NCBI GenBank assembly: GCA_003864495.1
Contig: ML133454.1
Coordinates: forward strand, 3,569,442 to 3,633,441
Length of the DNA stretch: 64,000 nt
Direction: 5' to 3'
Source: Nemopilema nomurai
Taxonomy: Eukaryota; Cnidaria; Scyphozoa; Rhizostomeae; Rhizostomatidae
The translations under genes were made by a program, and so were the position numbers. Position 1 is the first letter of the stretch; each line of letters opens with the position of its first letter. Positions 1 through 14,600 of the stretch are shown here, piece by piece. The notes beneath the pieces were generated by a model. That model ran no database searches, was not told where the DNA came from, and saw nothing but the letters and a program-made list of their open reading frames with translations.

Positions 1-120
1 GAATAGGAGGGCAGATAGCAGGCAAATAAAAGCTATCTATTGCAACAAACATAGGGTCAGACAAAGGTGAAAATGCATAGAATCCGTACAATCAGAAGGG
101 CAGAACATTATTATTCAAAC

Positions 121-3100
121 CTCTTCCTCGCGAAGTTTAAGTTTTTCCTGAGTGGATGTCAAGTCTGTCTTGAGTGTGATGACTTGCTCATCTCGTCTTG
201 ACAAATCTTTGTTTGACCTTCTTCCTCTGTCTAGAGCCGTAGACAATTGCTCCTTGAGTTCCGCCATGTTTGCCGACGCTGACGTCACCTTAGGAAATAA
301 GTTCCATTCTATGGTAACTTGAAATGACATCATTGTGATATTATATGATGTTAATGTGACATTAAGATGTAGGTAGGGAAAGTATATGATCCTATTGAAA
401 TGAAAAACATTGCAGCGTATTTCCTAATTTAAAACTTAAACAGTGCCATTCTAGTTGGCAAATAAACTAATGTTCCAGACCAAAGACACAACTTTAAAAC
501 TGGAAACTTTTGAAAATTGAAAAGAAAAGTAGAACTCCCGCTTTTCATAAACTTATTTATTTTTCATCCAAATGCCCATTTTAAGTAAAAGGATGGAGCC
601 TTCTTTAAAATTCCACCCTATGAAGAAAGCCAGTGATATGCCAAACACTGAAATTGATTCTGTTTGCTAAGGAAACAGAATTTAGAAACTAATTCAATGA
701 CGTCATCACTACATTCGTCAAAGCTACTAGCGAAAGAGGCTATGTTAAGATTTCCGTATTGAAGACAAAACGTTGTTAAATTTTAGCACCTCTACATTGG
801 CAGTTTTCATTTTCTCTTGGGACTTCTTCAGTTCAGATTTCAATTTCTTGACTTTTTCTTCGTATGCAAGAAACTGGAAAATAATCGCAAAACACTTATA
901 AATACAAGCAGTGGGCTTTTAAAACAATGCAAGACTTGCAAATGAACTGAACAGTAGGTTGCAGAAATTCACTTTGCTTGAACAATATCAGACTGGGGTC
1001 GTGCAAAATGGAACAAGGGATCACAATAGCTACGCAAGATGGAGTCATGCTATATCGAAATGAGTATGCATGACTTTCGTTTTCCCTTTTAGCGTATCGA
1101 ACTTTGCTGACGTCACGAAGGACTATGCCTCTTCGTCCCAGGCTCTTGGATATCTAATGAAGGGGAGGCTAGCACCAGCATCGAATTTCAGCAAACAAAG
1201 GGTCTTCTTTATTCAATATACCTGTGTCTCCATTGCCTGTTTCTTTTGCTTTAACGAAGAGATTTCACTCTTATGCGAAGCGATTTCCTTTGACTTTTTT
1301 GACAGCTAGAGTTATAACGATTAGGAAGTAAAATAGGGCAAGAAGTGTGAAAAAGCTCTAATCTGGTAAAAAATTAATCATAAGAAAAAACGTTGAAAAA
1401 TATCTGGTGAAAGGTTTTTATAAACATAACGAAGGTTTACGTTACAGCATTGCAATAAGGTAATACTGCATAGAGTTGGGTGTGTAAATGCGAAAATGCA
1501 CCTGCTCCATGCATTCACGGAGGTTGCCTTGAACACTCGATAGCTGGACCTTTAGGCTTTGATTTGCTTGCTCGTGGTTAGCAACCTAGAATGGAAAGCA
1601 TTCTCACCATAGCATCGTTGAAGTGGTCAAACAATATAACAAACGGCTGAAGGCTTTCAACGTTATGACGTCGGTGGTTATAAAATGGCAATAGCTTGTG
1701 TATACATACGTCTCCTTGTGAAACTCGGGCATGCTCCCTAACCTTGTTCAATTCGCCTTGCAGCTGTTGAACAACCTCGTCATGTCTCGAAAGCTGTAAA
1801 CAATTTGATGCTCAATGAACATCGCTTATATTGTATAATTTTGCTTATGAATTATCAAAAAGTTGTATATAGAAGAACTACAACTTTGCCTATCGTCATA
1901 GAAATCTATGTATTCCTTTATTCATTCCCTTAGATGGAACATCATTCACAGATGGGAATTTATGGCAACTGAAAAAGGTTAACAAAACATATCTGAAGGG
2001 ATTTTCAAGATGAAAAATGAACGAGAAAAATTAGAAAGACACCCAAAACACGCTTGTTGCAAAATGTTCTCCGAATTGAGGGCATGATTGGTATCTCTTG
2101 ACCTCGCTGGCATGGATAAAGTATTTACCTCGCTGTTTTGATTCGATATTTTTCTTTGCGCTCCTTGCAGATCGGCCCGAATCACTCTCACTTCGCCATC
2201 TTTTGTCGCCAACTGAAAAGCATAAATAACCTTTATCAGCACCCTAGTATGACAAACTCCCAGCACTTCCTCCCTACCATATGCTATTTTAGTGCATTTA
2301 CCTCTTCTAGCAGAGATCGGTTCTTTTGCAAACAAGTTCCAAGCTCTTCTCTTAGCTGCACGTTTGAGTTTTCTTTCTCTTTCACCTTAAAAGATGAAAC
2401 AACGATGAGTCTTGGGGCCATTATAGATCTAGCTACCCAATTTCTAAATAGCAAGGACATCGTTGAATAGCTGCAATTATGATCAGCATAGCAATTAAAC
2501 TATGCCATAACTACAACATGGGACAAAAACTTAGACGATTTCACTCGCAGGCTGATGTAGGAGAAGAGGGAAGATTTTTAAGGAGCCATGATAGAAGTAC
2601 AGCATCAACAAAAGGTTCATCAAAGCTTCGTTAAGGGCATCATCATGGAAAGGTTCGTCGAGGCTTCATTCGAGTATCAACTTCTGCTGGAGCGTCAAGG
2701 TCCATGAATTTCTTAACGAGCTTGTCAAAACATCAACTATCACCCACTTTGGAGCTAACAATAAACCTTCCTCGATATTAATGTCCAGGAAAGCTTAATA
2801 ATCTAAACCAATGAAGGATGGCCAATGAACGGCAGATTCAGCAAGGGAATTAAATACCTGTATTTTCAGGTCTGCCGTTTGCTCTTTGAGGCCAGAAATA
2901 GCATCAACTTGTTCATTATTCACGATTTGCAGCTGCCTAACCTAAAAAGATTATTTCGTTGAAGTGAGCTCAATGTGGGATCAAGAACAACTTCAGAATG
3001 GTGAGATTGTAGAATTTTTAAGCATCCGAAAGCAGTGATAAACAAGAGACTCCCAATCCAATAGGACAGTAAAGGGAAGTTTGCTAAATGATTAACAGCG

Positions 3101-6100
3101 AAGAAAAATTTGAAAGGGAAAGATCATTCATTTGCAAAAGCGATTGAATCTAGAAATTGGTAGTGAAGCCTCTTTTCACCCACTGCATGTCTATCGAGTT
3201 GAAGCCTACTTCTTCACTCATTCAAAAACAACAACAATAACAAAAAATAACAACAACAACAAAATTCATTGCCACAATCACGAGGCATGCATCTGTCACA
3301 ATAGAATCGCCAAGCAAATCAAAGTGACAAATCAAATTACAAACAGACAAACGTATGCGGTACAAAACGGCTTTAATCACCATAGCAAACAGCAAAGATC
3401 GAGAAGAATTTAAATAAGGAGCTCACAAGAAGCGATAATTAGGATATTTACACTTACTTGTTTCTGCGAATCCTTCAGCTGGGTCTGGGTGTTGCCTAGG
3501 CCACTCTTCAGGTCCTCTAAGACTTTCGTTTGGTCCCCAAGCTGTTGATTTTTAATGAGTTTCATATGCAACAAAACTAGCGCAATAGTACCAAAACAGT
3601 GAACAGACATGGAACAAAGGAAGCAAACATTATATCGCCAAGAGCTGACCATGCCTAAGTTCATTTATTAGTGTTCCAAATTAGTTGCATCCAGAAAAAT
3701 CCCTTTCCTTATCCAAAATCCTTACTCCAATTTCACCGAAATAGATAGAACAAGATAACAATAAAATGCAATTTTTGGAAGAAGGACGTATGAAGCGACT
3801 ATTCTTGTAGAGAATGAGGAACACTTTATGCAATTACAAAAACAACGTACTAAAAACTGCTTGTCAAAAATGGGCGGGAACTACTGATTAACGGCTTTCA
3901 AACCCCTAACCTACTACTGCAAAAACCGTTCAACTTCCTCATTAGTCACGGCCTCTTTAACTTTTCGATAATCAAACTTCAAAATTTCGTGCCTAGCACC
4001 TTAAGAGGTCGATCTAAGTGACGTAATGGGGTTAGATGACTTGAGGAATTATTCGATTTTGAATGCAAGTGACGTCACGGGTACCTGTGCTTGAAGTGAT
4101 TCGATTTGATGGTGGGCCTCGTTCAGCTCCATTTCGTAATGTTGCATTGTCATCTGAGCTTGGGAATTCTGAAACAGCACAACTCCAGATAAGAGATTCT
4201 GACAGGGTTGAGAGTGTTAGTTGAAAAATGGCAAGTCACCCCTAGCAAGCTACTGAGAGACAAGGCAAGAAAGCGTTCTACAAGCATGAGGCATTAAAGC
4301 GAGGCATCAACCCGAGGCATCAAACCGAAGCATCAAACCGAGGCATCAAGCAAAACTGCATAACTCATGTGCAATTGGGGATTTCTATAACGTGTGTCTC
4401 CTCACAGTCAAATGCATTTTTATAAAGTAGAAGCAAGAGCAACAATATGACAGCAGTGATGTAAGTAACCGAACCTCCTCAGAAATATCCTTAAATCGCT
4501 TCTGCATAGCAGCGGAATCTGCTTTCAATTGGTCTATCTGCTTCTCGTAACCACCAATCTAGTACGAAAGAGGGAGTCGATCAACAAGCGAAACATCGGT
4601 AGGCCAATCGCAACAGTGCAAACATTGTGGCAAAATGCCCATGAAAACGTTCTATAAAATGAGAATTTCGAACCTCCTGGGCTTTGACGTACAGCTCATC
4701 ATTGGCGGATACAAGATCGGCCTGTGCCTTCTTGATGGTCTTCTCCTGTTTCACGGCCTTGACAACGAAACATGAAGGAAATCTCAATGATACGCAAAGC
4801 AATAACACAAACACGAAAACCTTCATATAAAGAGCTGGACAGAGACAAACAGCCCAGAAAAAACATCGATATGATACTCTTCAATTGCTACTTCACATTC
4901 ACACTACTTCTTTATGGTCCCAATAGATGATATGTCTAATTAAGATATTCTGGCAAAATAAACTTGAGTAGCTTTCTATTTATAACGTTATTATATTGCT
5001 AACGGAATATCATTTCAGAATATTATGTCTCATGGTATGAAGTTAAAAGTCTCACCGACAACAAACACATCAACTTTGTAAAAGACCACACCTTGCCAGG
5101 TTAAGAGACGAACGGGCTTCATTATACATAGCTACCGGTGAGTAGCAATTCCTCCATCAATATCTACATTGCATTTTGGAAGCCCGTTCAGCTAATTAAC
5201 ATTTTGAGCTGCACAACAAGCGCCTTGCGGCAATGACTACCATGCAAGTTCGCCCCACTGCATAGAATGCCTACCTCTGCTACCCTTGAGCTCAGCTGCT
5301 CCTGTGTAGCGGCGAGATTTCTCTCCAACAAGTTACCTTTTTCTTCATGATGAGCAAGCTACGACAGACAAGGAAAAAGCATGACTGAAAAACCATCATT
5401 TTTAATTACAAAAGTTCCATCGAGATTTCATGGTTGTCAGCTGAGGTACTAAAGACAAAGTCAATTCGCTTGATGTGGTCTCATCACAATGGCTGCGGCT
5501 GCCAAGAGGTCGATGCACCGCAAGGCAGGCTTCTGCCTCCTTCACAATCCACACACCGTCCCTGCTTTTCGAAGGGTATGTCATCAGTACATAAATCCAT
5601 ATATTCAAAACTAGCATAGAGATAAAAATATTGGACATACCTGTTGGGCAGTGTCTTTATATCGCTGTTTGCAGTCACTGAGCTCCGCGCGAAGCTGACC
5701 AAGCTCAGATGAGATTGAAGCGTTCTACGGAGGAAAGATGAAAACATTTAGCACTGCAAACTGAATCAACGTGTTGGTAATGGGCGAAGATCTTGATATT
5801 GCAATTTGAGCTCCATTTGAAGCTTTCAACAAATCAACGGACATAGCCTTTCTACGAAAAGCGAATCATTGCCGAATTCATCATCCTTGAAAAACAGAGG
5901 AACCGAAATAAAAGGATAATCTTTGGTTGAAAAATGTCTTTCTAAGTCTGCTGCGTTTGCATATATTTCACCAACTGTTTTCACTTAATTTTTCTAAATC
6001 AATCAACATTTTTGAATCAGTACTAACCTCTCTCATGAGGGTCTTCTTGTCATCAAGCAAATTTTGCAACTGAGAATGGAGCTCATTAATTGTTTGTTCA

Positions 6101-8662
6101 CAGTTGTACAGCTGTAAAAAAGATTGGGCAACACTCATTTCAATGAAGCAGACTTAATGACCACTCGAATGTTGTGCCAGTGGATTGAAACTTACACTGC
6201 TTAATGATGCTCCCCTCGAGAAGAGGGTACACGAAAATCCGCCAGACTAACAATAGCCCCGAATAAAGAGAATTAATTATCATTCTACATTTATGCTTAG
6301 GAATCAGAATGTTTAGAAGTCCAAAGAACACAGATAAGAGTACCAAATAATAAAAAATCCAAAGAACATGTTTTTTGTTCTGATTAGTGTGGTTTCCTGG
6401 CCGCCATGGAGTCGGCACAAAATAAATCTAGAAAGAGGCAATGATAACCTCGTCATTCTTCAAGTTGCCTTCTTCCTCCTTGTCTGAGACAATTCGCCTA
6501 AGCTGGTTGGCATCCTTATCCAATTGATTAACCTGAAATACGAACAGCGCTCAAATAGGAACACACTCATAACCAACGTCACCACTCTTCACCAGTGGCT
6601 ACCAATGAAACGTGCTTTAGGACAACTGGCACTGAGTTCTGTTATGAGAAACGGGCAACACCAAGAGCCAGGGGCGGGTTTGACCATAAAGAGACAGAAA
6701 ATTGGCTTTGAAGCGGACGAAAAAAAAGGGTGATGAAACTTTTTTACAGTAACGAACAGTCATTCTAGCCGGAGCAATTGAAAAGCTTCTTCGTTAACTA
6801 GCAACTAAACCTGGAGGTTAAAAAGCAACTAGCAAAGGTAACGTCAGGCCTATACCACGTACTGTGATGAGAGCGGACAATCGGATTCGAATTGAGAAAA
6901 TCACAAGCCTTAACTGACTTACACGAGCCAAAGCTGACAAAGCCAGCAGCTAGACACTCAGACATGAAGTGAATCAATGCAAAGTTGTTGTAGTTGTTTA
7001 CCTGCTGAATCAGCTCTTTGTTAGAATCCTGGGCTGTCTTCAGCTCCCGTTGTAAGCTTTTAATCTTCTCCGTACTTAAATCATTCTACAATGAAGGTAG
7101 AGCAAATTTCAAATGCTGTTTTGAACTGCAGACTGCGCTGATTTTATCTAAAAGTGAACCAAACTTAAAAGGGGTATAAGAAACTTTCCCGTGTTTCTCA
7201 AAAGCCCGAAATCAAACAAAAGGATTGCATCAAGGTAGCCAACATTTTACTACACAAGAACCCAAACAGACACGCGGGAAATTTCACATGAGAAACGGGA
7301 ACTATGACTTCTGCTAAATGAAAATTTTGCATTGAAAGGGAAACGTACCTCTGATTTTCTGTGTTCCTTCTCGTCTTCAAAACTTTTCCGCAGAGTTTTC
7401 ATGCTGTCACTTGCGTTAGTTAGCTAAGACAAGAGGGTCCTCTAATTTATAATGAAACAGCTTATGACAGAAAGCCATCTCAAAAGCATAATTTTTGTTC
7501 ACTGTCGCGAACGGTCTTTCATTCTGACATTTGCTATATCTATAACTATTGGGAATCAAAGAAGAACTCGAATGAAGTTAAACACCAACAATCAAAAACT
7601 CAACCTTTTCGTGCAGACGAATCCTTTCATCTTCCAAAGATCGCACCATACTTTGTGAGCTTCGGAAATGATTTTCAAGCTCTTGTATCTAAATGTAATA
7701 CACAGAAGCAACTTAAACATCAAAGCGCTTTCATCTATGCAATTAAAAACCTTTTGCATTGCCGATGAAATGGATCAGTGGGTAACTAGAGGTTTTAGAC
7801 TAAGATTTACGGGTAAATCTGGAAATAAGTTTCAAAAGCTTAGCGAGATTGGGAAGCAAATGGCCGGGAACTCAGAAATGAGCCGGGACAACTGTAAATG
7901 ATCAACAAATCTTCCATTCATCTTCCAGATAGAAAGGAGGAAACTTCACCTGGCAAATAAATTATAGACCGACTAAGAGCTTACCGGCAATCGCATTAAA
8001 AGCTTTCATTATCAAGGAAAATCACATGAAGATGTAAATGAAGGATTGGAACGCACCTGGTTCTTTTGCCTTGAGCAAATATCTTTGATATTTGCTAGTT
8101 CACTTTCCAGTTGCCGCTTACTGTTTTGAGAAGATTTTAGCTAGAAAGGGGAAAAGAAATGACTCATAACGCAAAGAACAATTAAAAAATGATTATAAAT
8201 ATTAATTTTATTATATATATTAATTTTAATGGTAAATCATTATTGTGAATAGATTGACCTACTGACTGTAATCTATAAAAAATAAAGTCATGAATAATTC
8301 AGGGTTCTGTAGTGACGCCCCTAGCAGAAGAAATCGTCTTTAGAAAATGTTTTTGCGGGTCTTTAGATACAAACTTCCAGACTCGAAAACAAAGAAAGTT
8401 ATGAGAAATCAAATAATGATGTAGCTTCCGCTATTCCTGCCAAGAAACTCAAAGCAAACATTACCAATAAGCATAGAGCTTAATAATGCCTAAACAAAAA
8501 TAGATACGGAATGATCGTATCACAAATGACAGCAGGATTTGTTTTTTCAGTTTTTGGATACTTGAAACTATACTTTACCTCTTCTTGAATCTTCTTGTGC
8601 AATTCTTTCAAATCCTTGTTGCTGCCTTCCAGTTTCGATATTGCTGCGTTTTGCGAAAGAGT
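121..8662 (-). CDS. Coiled-coil gene, modular exon block 5 (to the left edge)
   Basis: Twenty-one phase 0-0 exons: 8662-8579, 8140-8057, 7688-7605, 7423-7349 (25 residues), 7085-7002, 6532-6449, 6111-6028, 5724-5641, 5358-5275, 4757-4674, 4558-4475, 4168-4085, 3541-3458, 2941-2858, 2385-2302, 2212-2129, 1793-1710, 1585-1502, 1305-1222, 873-790 and 288-121. All are exactly 28 residues except the 25-residue exon and the last, which is 56 residues (two modules without an intron). Sixteen 84-nt exons run in an unbroken series. The exon ending at 121 has a donor (GTTTG), so the gene continues off the left edge and its stop is not in this window. Confidence 0.92.
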
Positions 8663-11600
8663 CTGAAAAATACACCGACATTACAGAATCGTTAACAAAA
8701 TTAATTGCCTGGTGGAATTAATACACTACACAGACTTTAATATGCAAGTTTAAACCAAAATACTTCTTCCTTAACAATGTATAACTTTCAACTCATTAAC
8801 AAGACTAAAAGCCACTATTCTATCAATAATATAACCTCCTATTAATAATTTTATCGGATTGGAGTTTGTCATTAGATTTGGTTGACAATATCATTAATCA
8901 AAAATAGCTATTATCAATTCAAAGCAAAGTCAATGTTGAGATCCGAAACAAATTCTAAATTCAAGTAGATAGATCTGTCCACGTTGACTCACAAAGTAAA
9001 CTCTCCGCTTTCCATACATCATCTCTCCAAACATTCAATACAACCAAAATATTTCATTGCAGCCTTACAACACAATCATACAACAGTTACTAACATAAAA
9101 AACAAACTAACAAAAGAACAATGGAATGATTCGATCTTCGAACGACAGAAACGAGAAAGGAAAGACCATTTTCGAACCATCCTTCTCCTTGCATATGAAA
9201 CATATATTAAGTTAAGTAAATGTGACCTCACCTCCCTCTGTTTTTCAGCTAACTTTTCAGTGAGGTCTTTTAAAACCTCTTCGCATCGATCCAACTGTTT
9301 CTCGCATTCCTGGTTCTTCGACTGAACTTTCTCGATTTCTTCTTCCATTTCTTGAATCCGCTGAAATTGATTTTCAGCCTAAAAGAAAGGAGTTATAAAC
9401 GTTCAATAAAAACTGGAGTTGAAACAATGGTAAGGAGCAATATAGCTTTGATTTTGAAAAAAGTAAAAGGAGCGTGAACTTTATTTGAAAAAAAATCAGC
9501 TTACTTGTTTCGACTTTTCATCAAGCTGCTTTCTCAAATTATCCAAATCGACTTGATTTCGAACGATTTCCGCATCGCGGGTCATTATCTGCGGCAAAAA
9601 AAACATTGAATTGTCCATGGAATGATAAACAATTCAAATAAGAACAAAATTTTCATTTTAAATCAAAACACAGGGCTTAAGAACAGTTTCATTTTCACCC
9701 ACCTTCTCCTTGGCCTCAGTCAAGCTGTCATCCAGTGCCTTAATGGCACCTTGGCAATGGTCGACTTTATTTTTGGTCTCCCTTAGTTGCTCTTCAGTGT
9801 AGTTCAACTTGTTGTCAAGTTGCTGGCAATTCATCTGAGAGCCGTGCAAGTCGTTTTCAGCGCTGTTTACCTTCACAGAAGACGAAAAAAACATGGAAAA
9901 CTAGCCACATAATCACATTCTAATCAGCTCCAATCGGCTAATTCAAATTGAACCTACTCTATTTACACATAATCAGCATCAGGTATTCAACTAAAAAATG
10001 CTGAAACAAGGAAAATGTAAATGAGTAATTTTACCAGGCAAATACGCCAGTGGCAGTTATGACGTGATGATAAAATCTAGGGGGCTAAAAAGATATCTTA
10101 AACTCGATTCATTCTCGCATTACACAAATGTTTGTTCCACCTACCGCATCTCTTTGAAAAGTGATATTTTATTCTACCCAAAATATTATAAATCCACTTA
10201 TCCATAGTTAACAAATGAACTGACTTCGAGATTTCTCTCATAAAATTATCTTATTCACTATGTAAGCTACCTTTCGCGTGAGATCTTCAATTTCTCTATC
10301 TCTTCTGCGCAAGCACTCTACGTTTTGTTCGTTCTGGGAAAAGAAGAATACCCATTTCATCATAAAACTGGTCATATGTCAACCAAATTTAGCATTCAGA
10401 AGTCAAAAGACGGCCAATTTAAACAGTATAAGACTGGACAGTACAATCAAAACTAGTGATCACATGAGAAGAACCAATGAATACTTTTTATTTCGCCAAT
10501 TAACTAAAAGAACATGAAAATTTCAGAACAAAATTTTATTCATCACGTTTACTGAAAGAGGTTTCAAGCTATTTTAAAACCACCTTCGACCTGGCGAGAA
10601 CAGTGAAACTACACGTTGTAAAGCCTCTGCTGTTCTCAGTCGGCGCTAGAATTAGCAGCGCGATGACAAGATGGGAAGAAATGTTTCAAATAAACCTCTC
10701 AGCCTGCATAAATTTAGAAAAATTCTCTCAGAGGCAACACTAGGGTCATATCGCGTCACTTTTGGTACAGCTCGCTTTTAATGATGTTTCTAAACTGAGA
10801 ATATTTTCTTCAGGATCATCGAAATTAAAGCCTCTTTCATAAAATATGATATTGGGTTGATGCCTAGAATCATCAATGAGAATTTTGTGGTTGAACATAA
10901 ATTTCTATCAACAAGATAGAATTAGTAAAATTAGATTTCAAAAATGCATGTAATTGTAAAAGCTAGACTTTAAACAAAAATTAAAATCATTGGGCACATA
11001 GAAGTATGAACAGGGATTTAGTCTGGCGGAAAGTTTTATAGGCAGAAATTTATTAAAGCAAAGATATGAGCAAGCTGCCAGACTAAATTCAACTTTTTGT
11101 TTGCTTTCAGAGTTTTAAAAAATTGAAACGGATCCTACACACATTGCCGCAAAAAAATTAGAAAACCGATGTGTGTTTTGGATTCCAATTCAGCTTTTTA
11201 AAACGATTATTAAAAGCCCTATCTCTAAACGTACGCACACATATTGACAGAAAGATAAAAAAGAAAATAAAACCTCTTGCATGATGTCTTTCCTTTGTTT
11301 TTCCGAAGTCTGTAAATTGCTTGACAAATTTTTTACTTTTTCTTCCAACTCTCGTATCTAAACAAGAAAGTTTTGTGAATGGAAATTAAGATTTGGCGGA
11401 CTAGAATAGGAAAGAAATATAGGTTTCAATGTAGACAGTGCGGCTCTTTAGATAAATCCTAAATCAGGTTGTCCGGTGAAAGAAGAGCACGACTGGTAAG
11501 TGCCTATTTGCTTTTATGATCGGCCATGACAGTTGAAGTTTGGTTGGTTCCAGAGGCGCGAACAATATTCTTTCGGAAATTCTGAAGATTCTCGCTACTT

Positions 11601-14600
11601 GAGAACTACACAATGTGTTAGCAATGTCAGACGCAACTCTAAGTATTTCAATACTATTTCATAATTCCGACTTCACGAAGCCAGTCAAGGCACAGAGTCA
11701 TCAGAATTTCGTCACACACTTTTCTCCAGCCTCGACTTGGATAAGTAGCTTAATAAAAGCAACAAAATTAAAGATATTATCAAGCATAAGTTAAACAATA
11801 AATAAAAAAGGCATCTGCTGAGAACCTGTCGTTCCAACTCGTCATGTCGCTCATTGAGTTCGTCAAGGTCGCTCTTTATTTCACTCTTTTCACCTTTCAG
11901 TGCTTCAATCTTAAAAACAGAAAAGGTATGCATCAGAGTTTGAAAGCTAGAGTTAAGAAAAGCAACTGGATTCTATGAGAAAAATGCGTTATTTGGAATC
12001 ACCCCCAATTTAATGTGGTTTTCGGAAATCACAATCAAACAAATATCCAGTACAATCTGCACTGACCAACATAGAGATTTTGTGGAATATGTAAATGACA
12101 CCTTCAATAATGAAAAACCTTATACTAGCCTCGCTTTAATGACCCTCAGTAGTAACGAGACAGTCCAACTAACCTCGCTTTCATAATTCTTTGCTTCAAT
12201 AGAATATGTATGCTCGATTTGCTTCAGTCTTGCCATTTTGCTTTGAGTCTGGAAGTTATATGAAAAACGTTTACTTGCAAATGTCGAGATTTACTACGAA
12301 TAAATTGGAGCCAGAATAAAATTATGATTTCAGTAGAAATTCACAACGTATGCTGATTATCCACTGAGTACAAACTTCTGCATCGCAAACGTGAGCTTTT
12401 CTAATCTGACCGGCGATCTCAGTGAGGCGTCTGTGCTAAACATTGATACGAGATACAAATGTATCATACAAGTGGGTGACAGATACTATCTTGAAAATAC
12501 GGCAGTGGATTTTTTATAGCGAGGAAGGAGACTGGCGGTTGCAGGGGTAATTTTCCTACCTCTTCCGTAAGACGGTTGACCTCGCTTTGCAGCCTCTTAA
12601 TAAGGTCTTCGTGATCCTCAATCTGGAAACAAGAATGTTAGTTACAGGAAACCTGCATTGAAAATTGACTATTCAGAATCAAATTGAGAATGCCAATCAT
12701 TTTCAGCAAACTGCGTGTTTAAACGAACGAATTCGCGACATTTACATAGAGCAATCACGTTATACTACTGCTTAAATCTTCAAAAGGGGTTGGTTTTATA
12801 GAGGGTCAGAGCTCCTATTCTAACTGGTAATCAATGTAGAAATTAAACCTTGGCAATGTTCTCCTCCCGATCTGACCGAAGCTCCTTCACTTCCGATTTG
12901 AGCTCTTTAATCTGACCCCTCAGCTTGGTGAGTTCTTCATCCTTTTGGCCTAGCTCCTCTACCGTGTTCTCAAATTCTTGCTGGGTAGCGTCAAGCTCAG
13001 ATTGAAGATTGAGAATGACGCCATCTTTATGCGCTACCTAAAATGCAGGGAACACTTGTTGTGACTCTGATGACAAATGACAATCTGAGGCATTTACAGC
13101 AAAGTCCGAAAGCAAAGTCCGAAAGCAAAGTTCAAAATATACTCGAGTCATAAGAGCTTTTGATTCTTTTGAATCTTTAAATCTCTTTTGTGAGGGAACT
13201 CTCAATAGATATATGTACTTATTGTGTATTTTGGCTCACCTTTTTGCAGTACAAAATGGTGCGGCATTTCTTATAAACAACTCTAAACTTTGCACAGCCA
13301 AGAAACGAACAAATGTCCAGTACCCGATTCGGTAAACACCATTCATAAACTTATGTTCACTTTTTATACGAAATTATAGAATTTACCTTCATAAGCTACA
13401 AAGCAAAATTACTTGGAATAAGCATTTTTCTATTAACATAGGGAAATCACTTTTTTATAACAAAGCAATATTTTTCAGAACGATGTACTTGAGAGATATT
13501 TCAGCTTTCTTAACTCTTGTGGAGAGATTATGAATGATTGCGCAATCGTACAACATTGGCTAAGCGTACATACTTCTTGGATGCAGGTTTTGTGTTTTTC
13601 TTGGGTGAGACTTAGTTCCATTTCCAGGTGTTGGATGGTCTCTTCAGACTGCATTAGCTTGAAAATGAGAATGGGAACAAAATGTACTGGCGTGCTCCAA
13701 ATAATTCAACGATTTACAAGCCGTAAATAAATCAACCTTTAGCTTGCGCAATGGCTGGTTATTGTAGAAATACTTTCAAATAACATCTAGTCACTCCAGG
13801 GAGATTCGAAATTATGTCAAATGCATTCAGGAATAAAAAGGTGGCAGGGAAATATTCTGGTGGAAAGTGCTCATTGCTATGTTATAAGGGGCGTCGGGTG
13901 AGCAAAACTGGAAAATTAGAACCATATTTATAAAAACTATTAATTTATCATACATCAATATATTTGATCAAAGGAGTTAGTTAACAGACCAATGTAAGGC
14001 TGTAAGCAAGCTTCTAATTAAGAAGATTGACGTAAGGTATTATAACCAAAGAAATAAAAACCAAACTATGAAGACCATTTTAAAAAACTGAGGATTTCGG
14101 CTACGCAACCTTTTTACAGAAACTTAACCTATTGTAGAATACAAAGAATGCATTAATTAGCTTCTCTGGAAACATCGTTACCTGAGATTGGGCTGATTGG
14201 TGCTTGTCGTGGATATTCGAATGCTCGTTTTTGGCCATCCCAAGGTCCTCTTCAGCTTTGGACAACTAACAACGCAAAAAGACCCTTCTCAGCAAAATAA
14301 TCGTAAAAGAATTTCCAATAGGTGGCATTAGTTAAATAGCTGAGAGAAAATAGAATCACTGCTTGGTGATGAAAATTAATAATAAAAAGCTTTTTGCATC
14401 AAGTGAAGAAAGTTTCTATGGGGTAACAAAGTCCTCCTCCATTATCCTGAAACAAGAATAGACTCGTGGGAATGAGGACACGAGGGAAAAGATTTGGCAT
14501 ATGGGCACAAGCAATTTCTGTCTTGGAACAGACCGACAGATTCGACTAATTTGGTCCTTTTGAGGCCAATGCACAATCATGGTAGATCCGTCTAAAATCA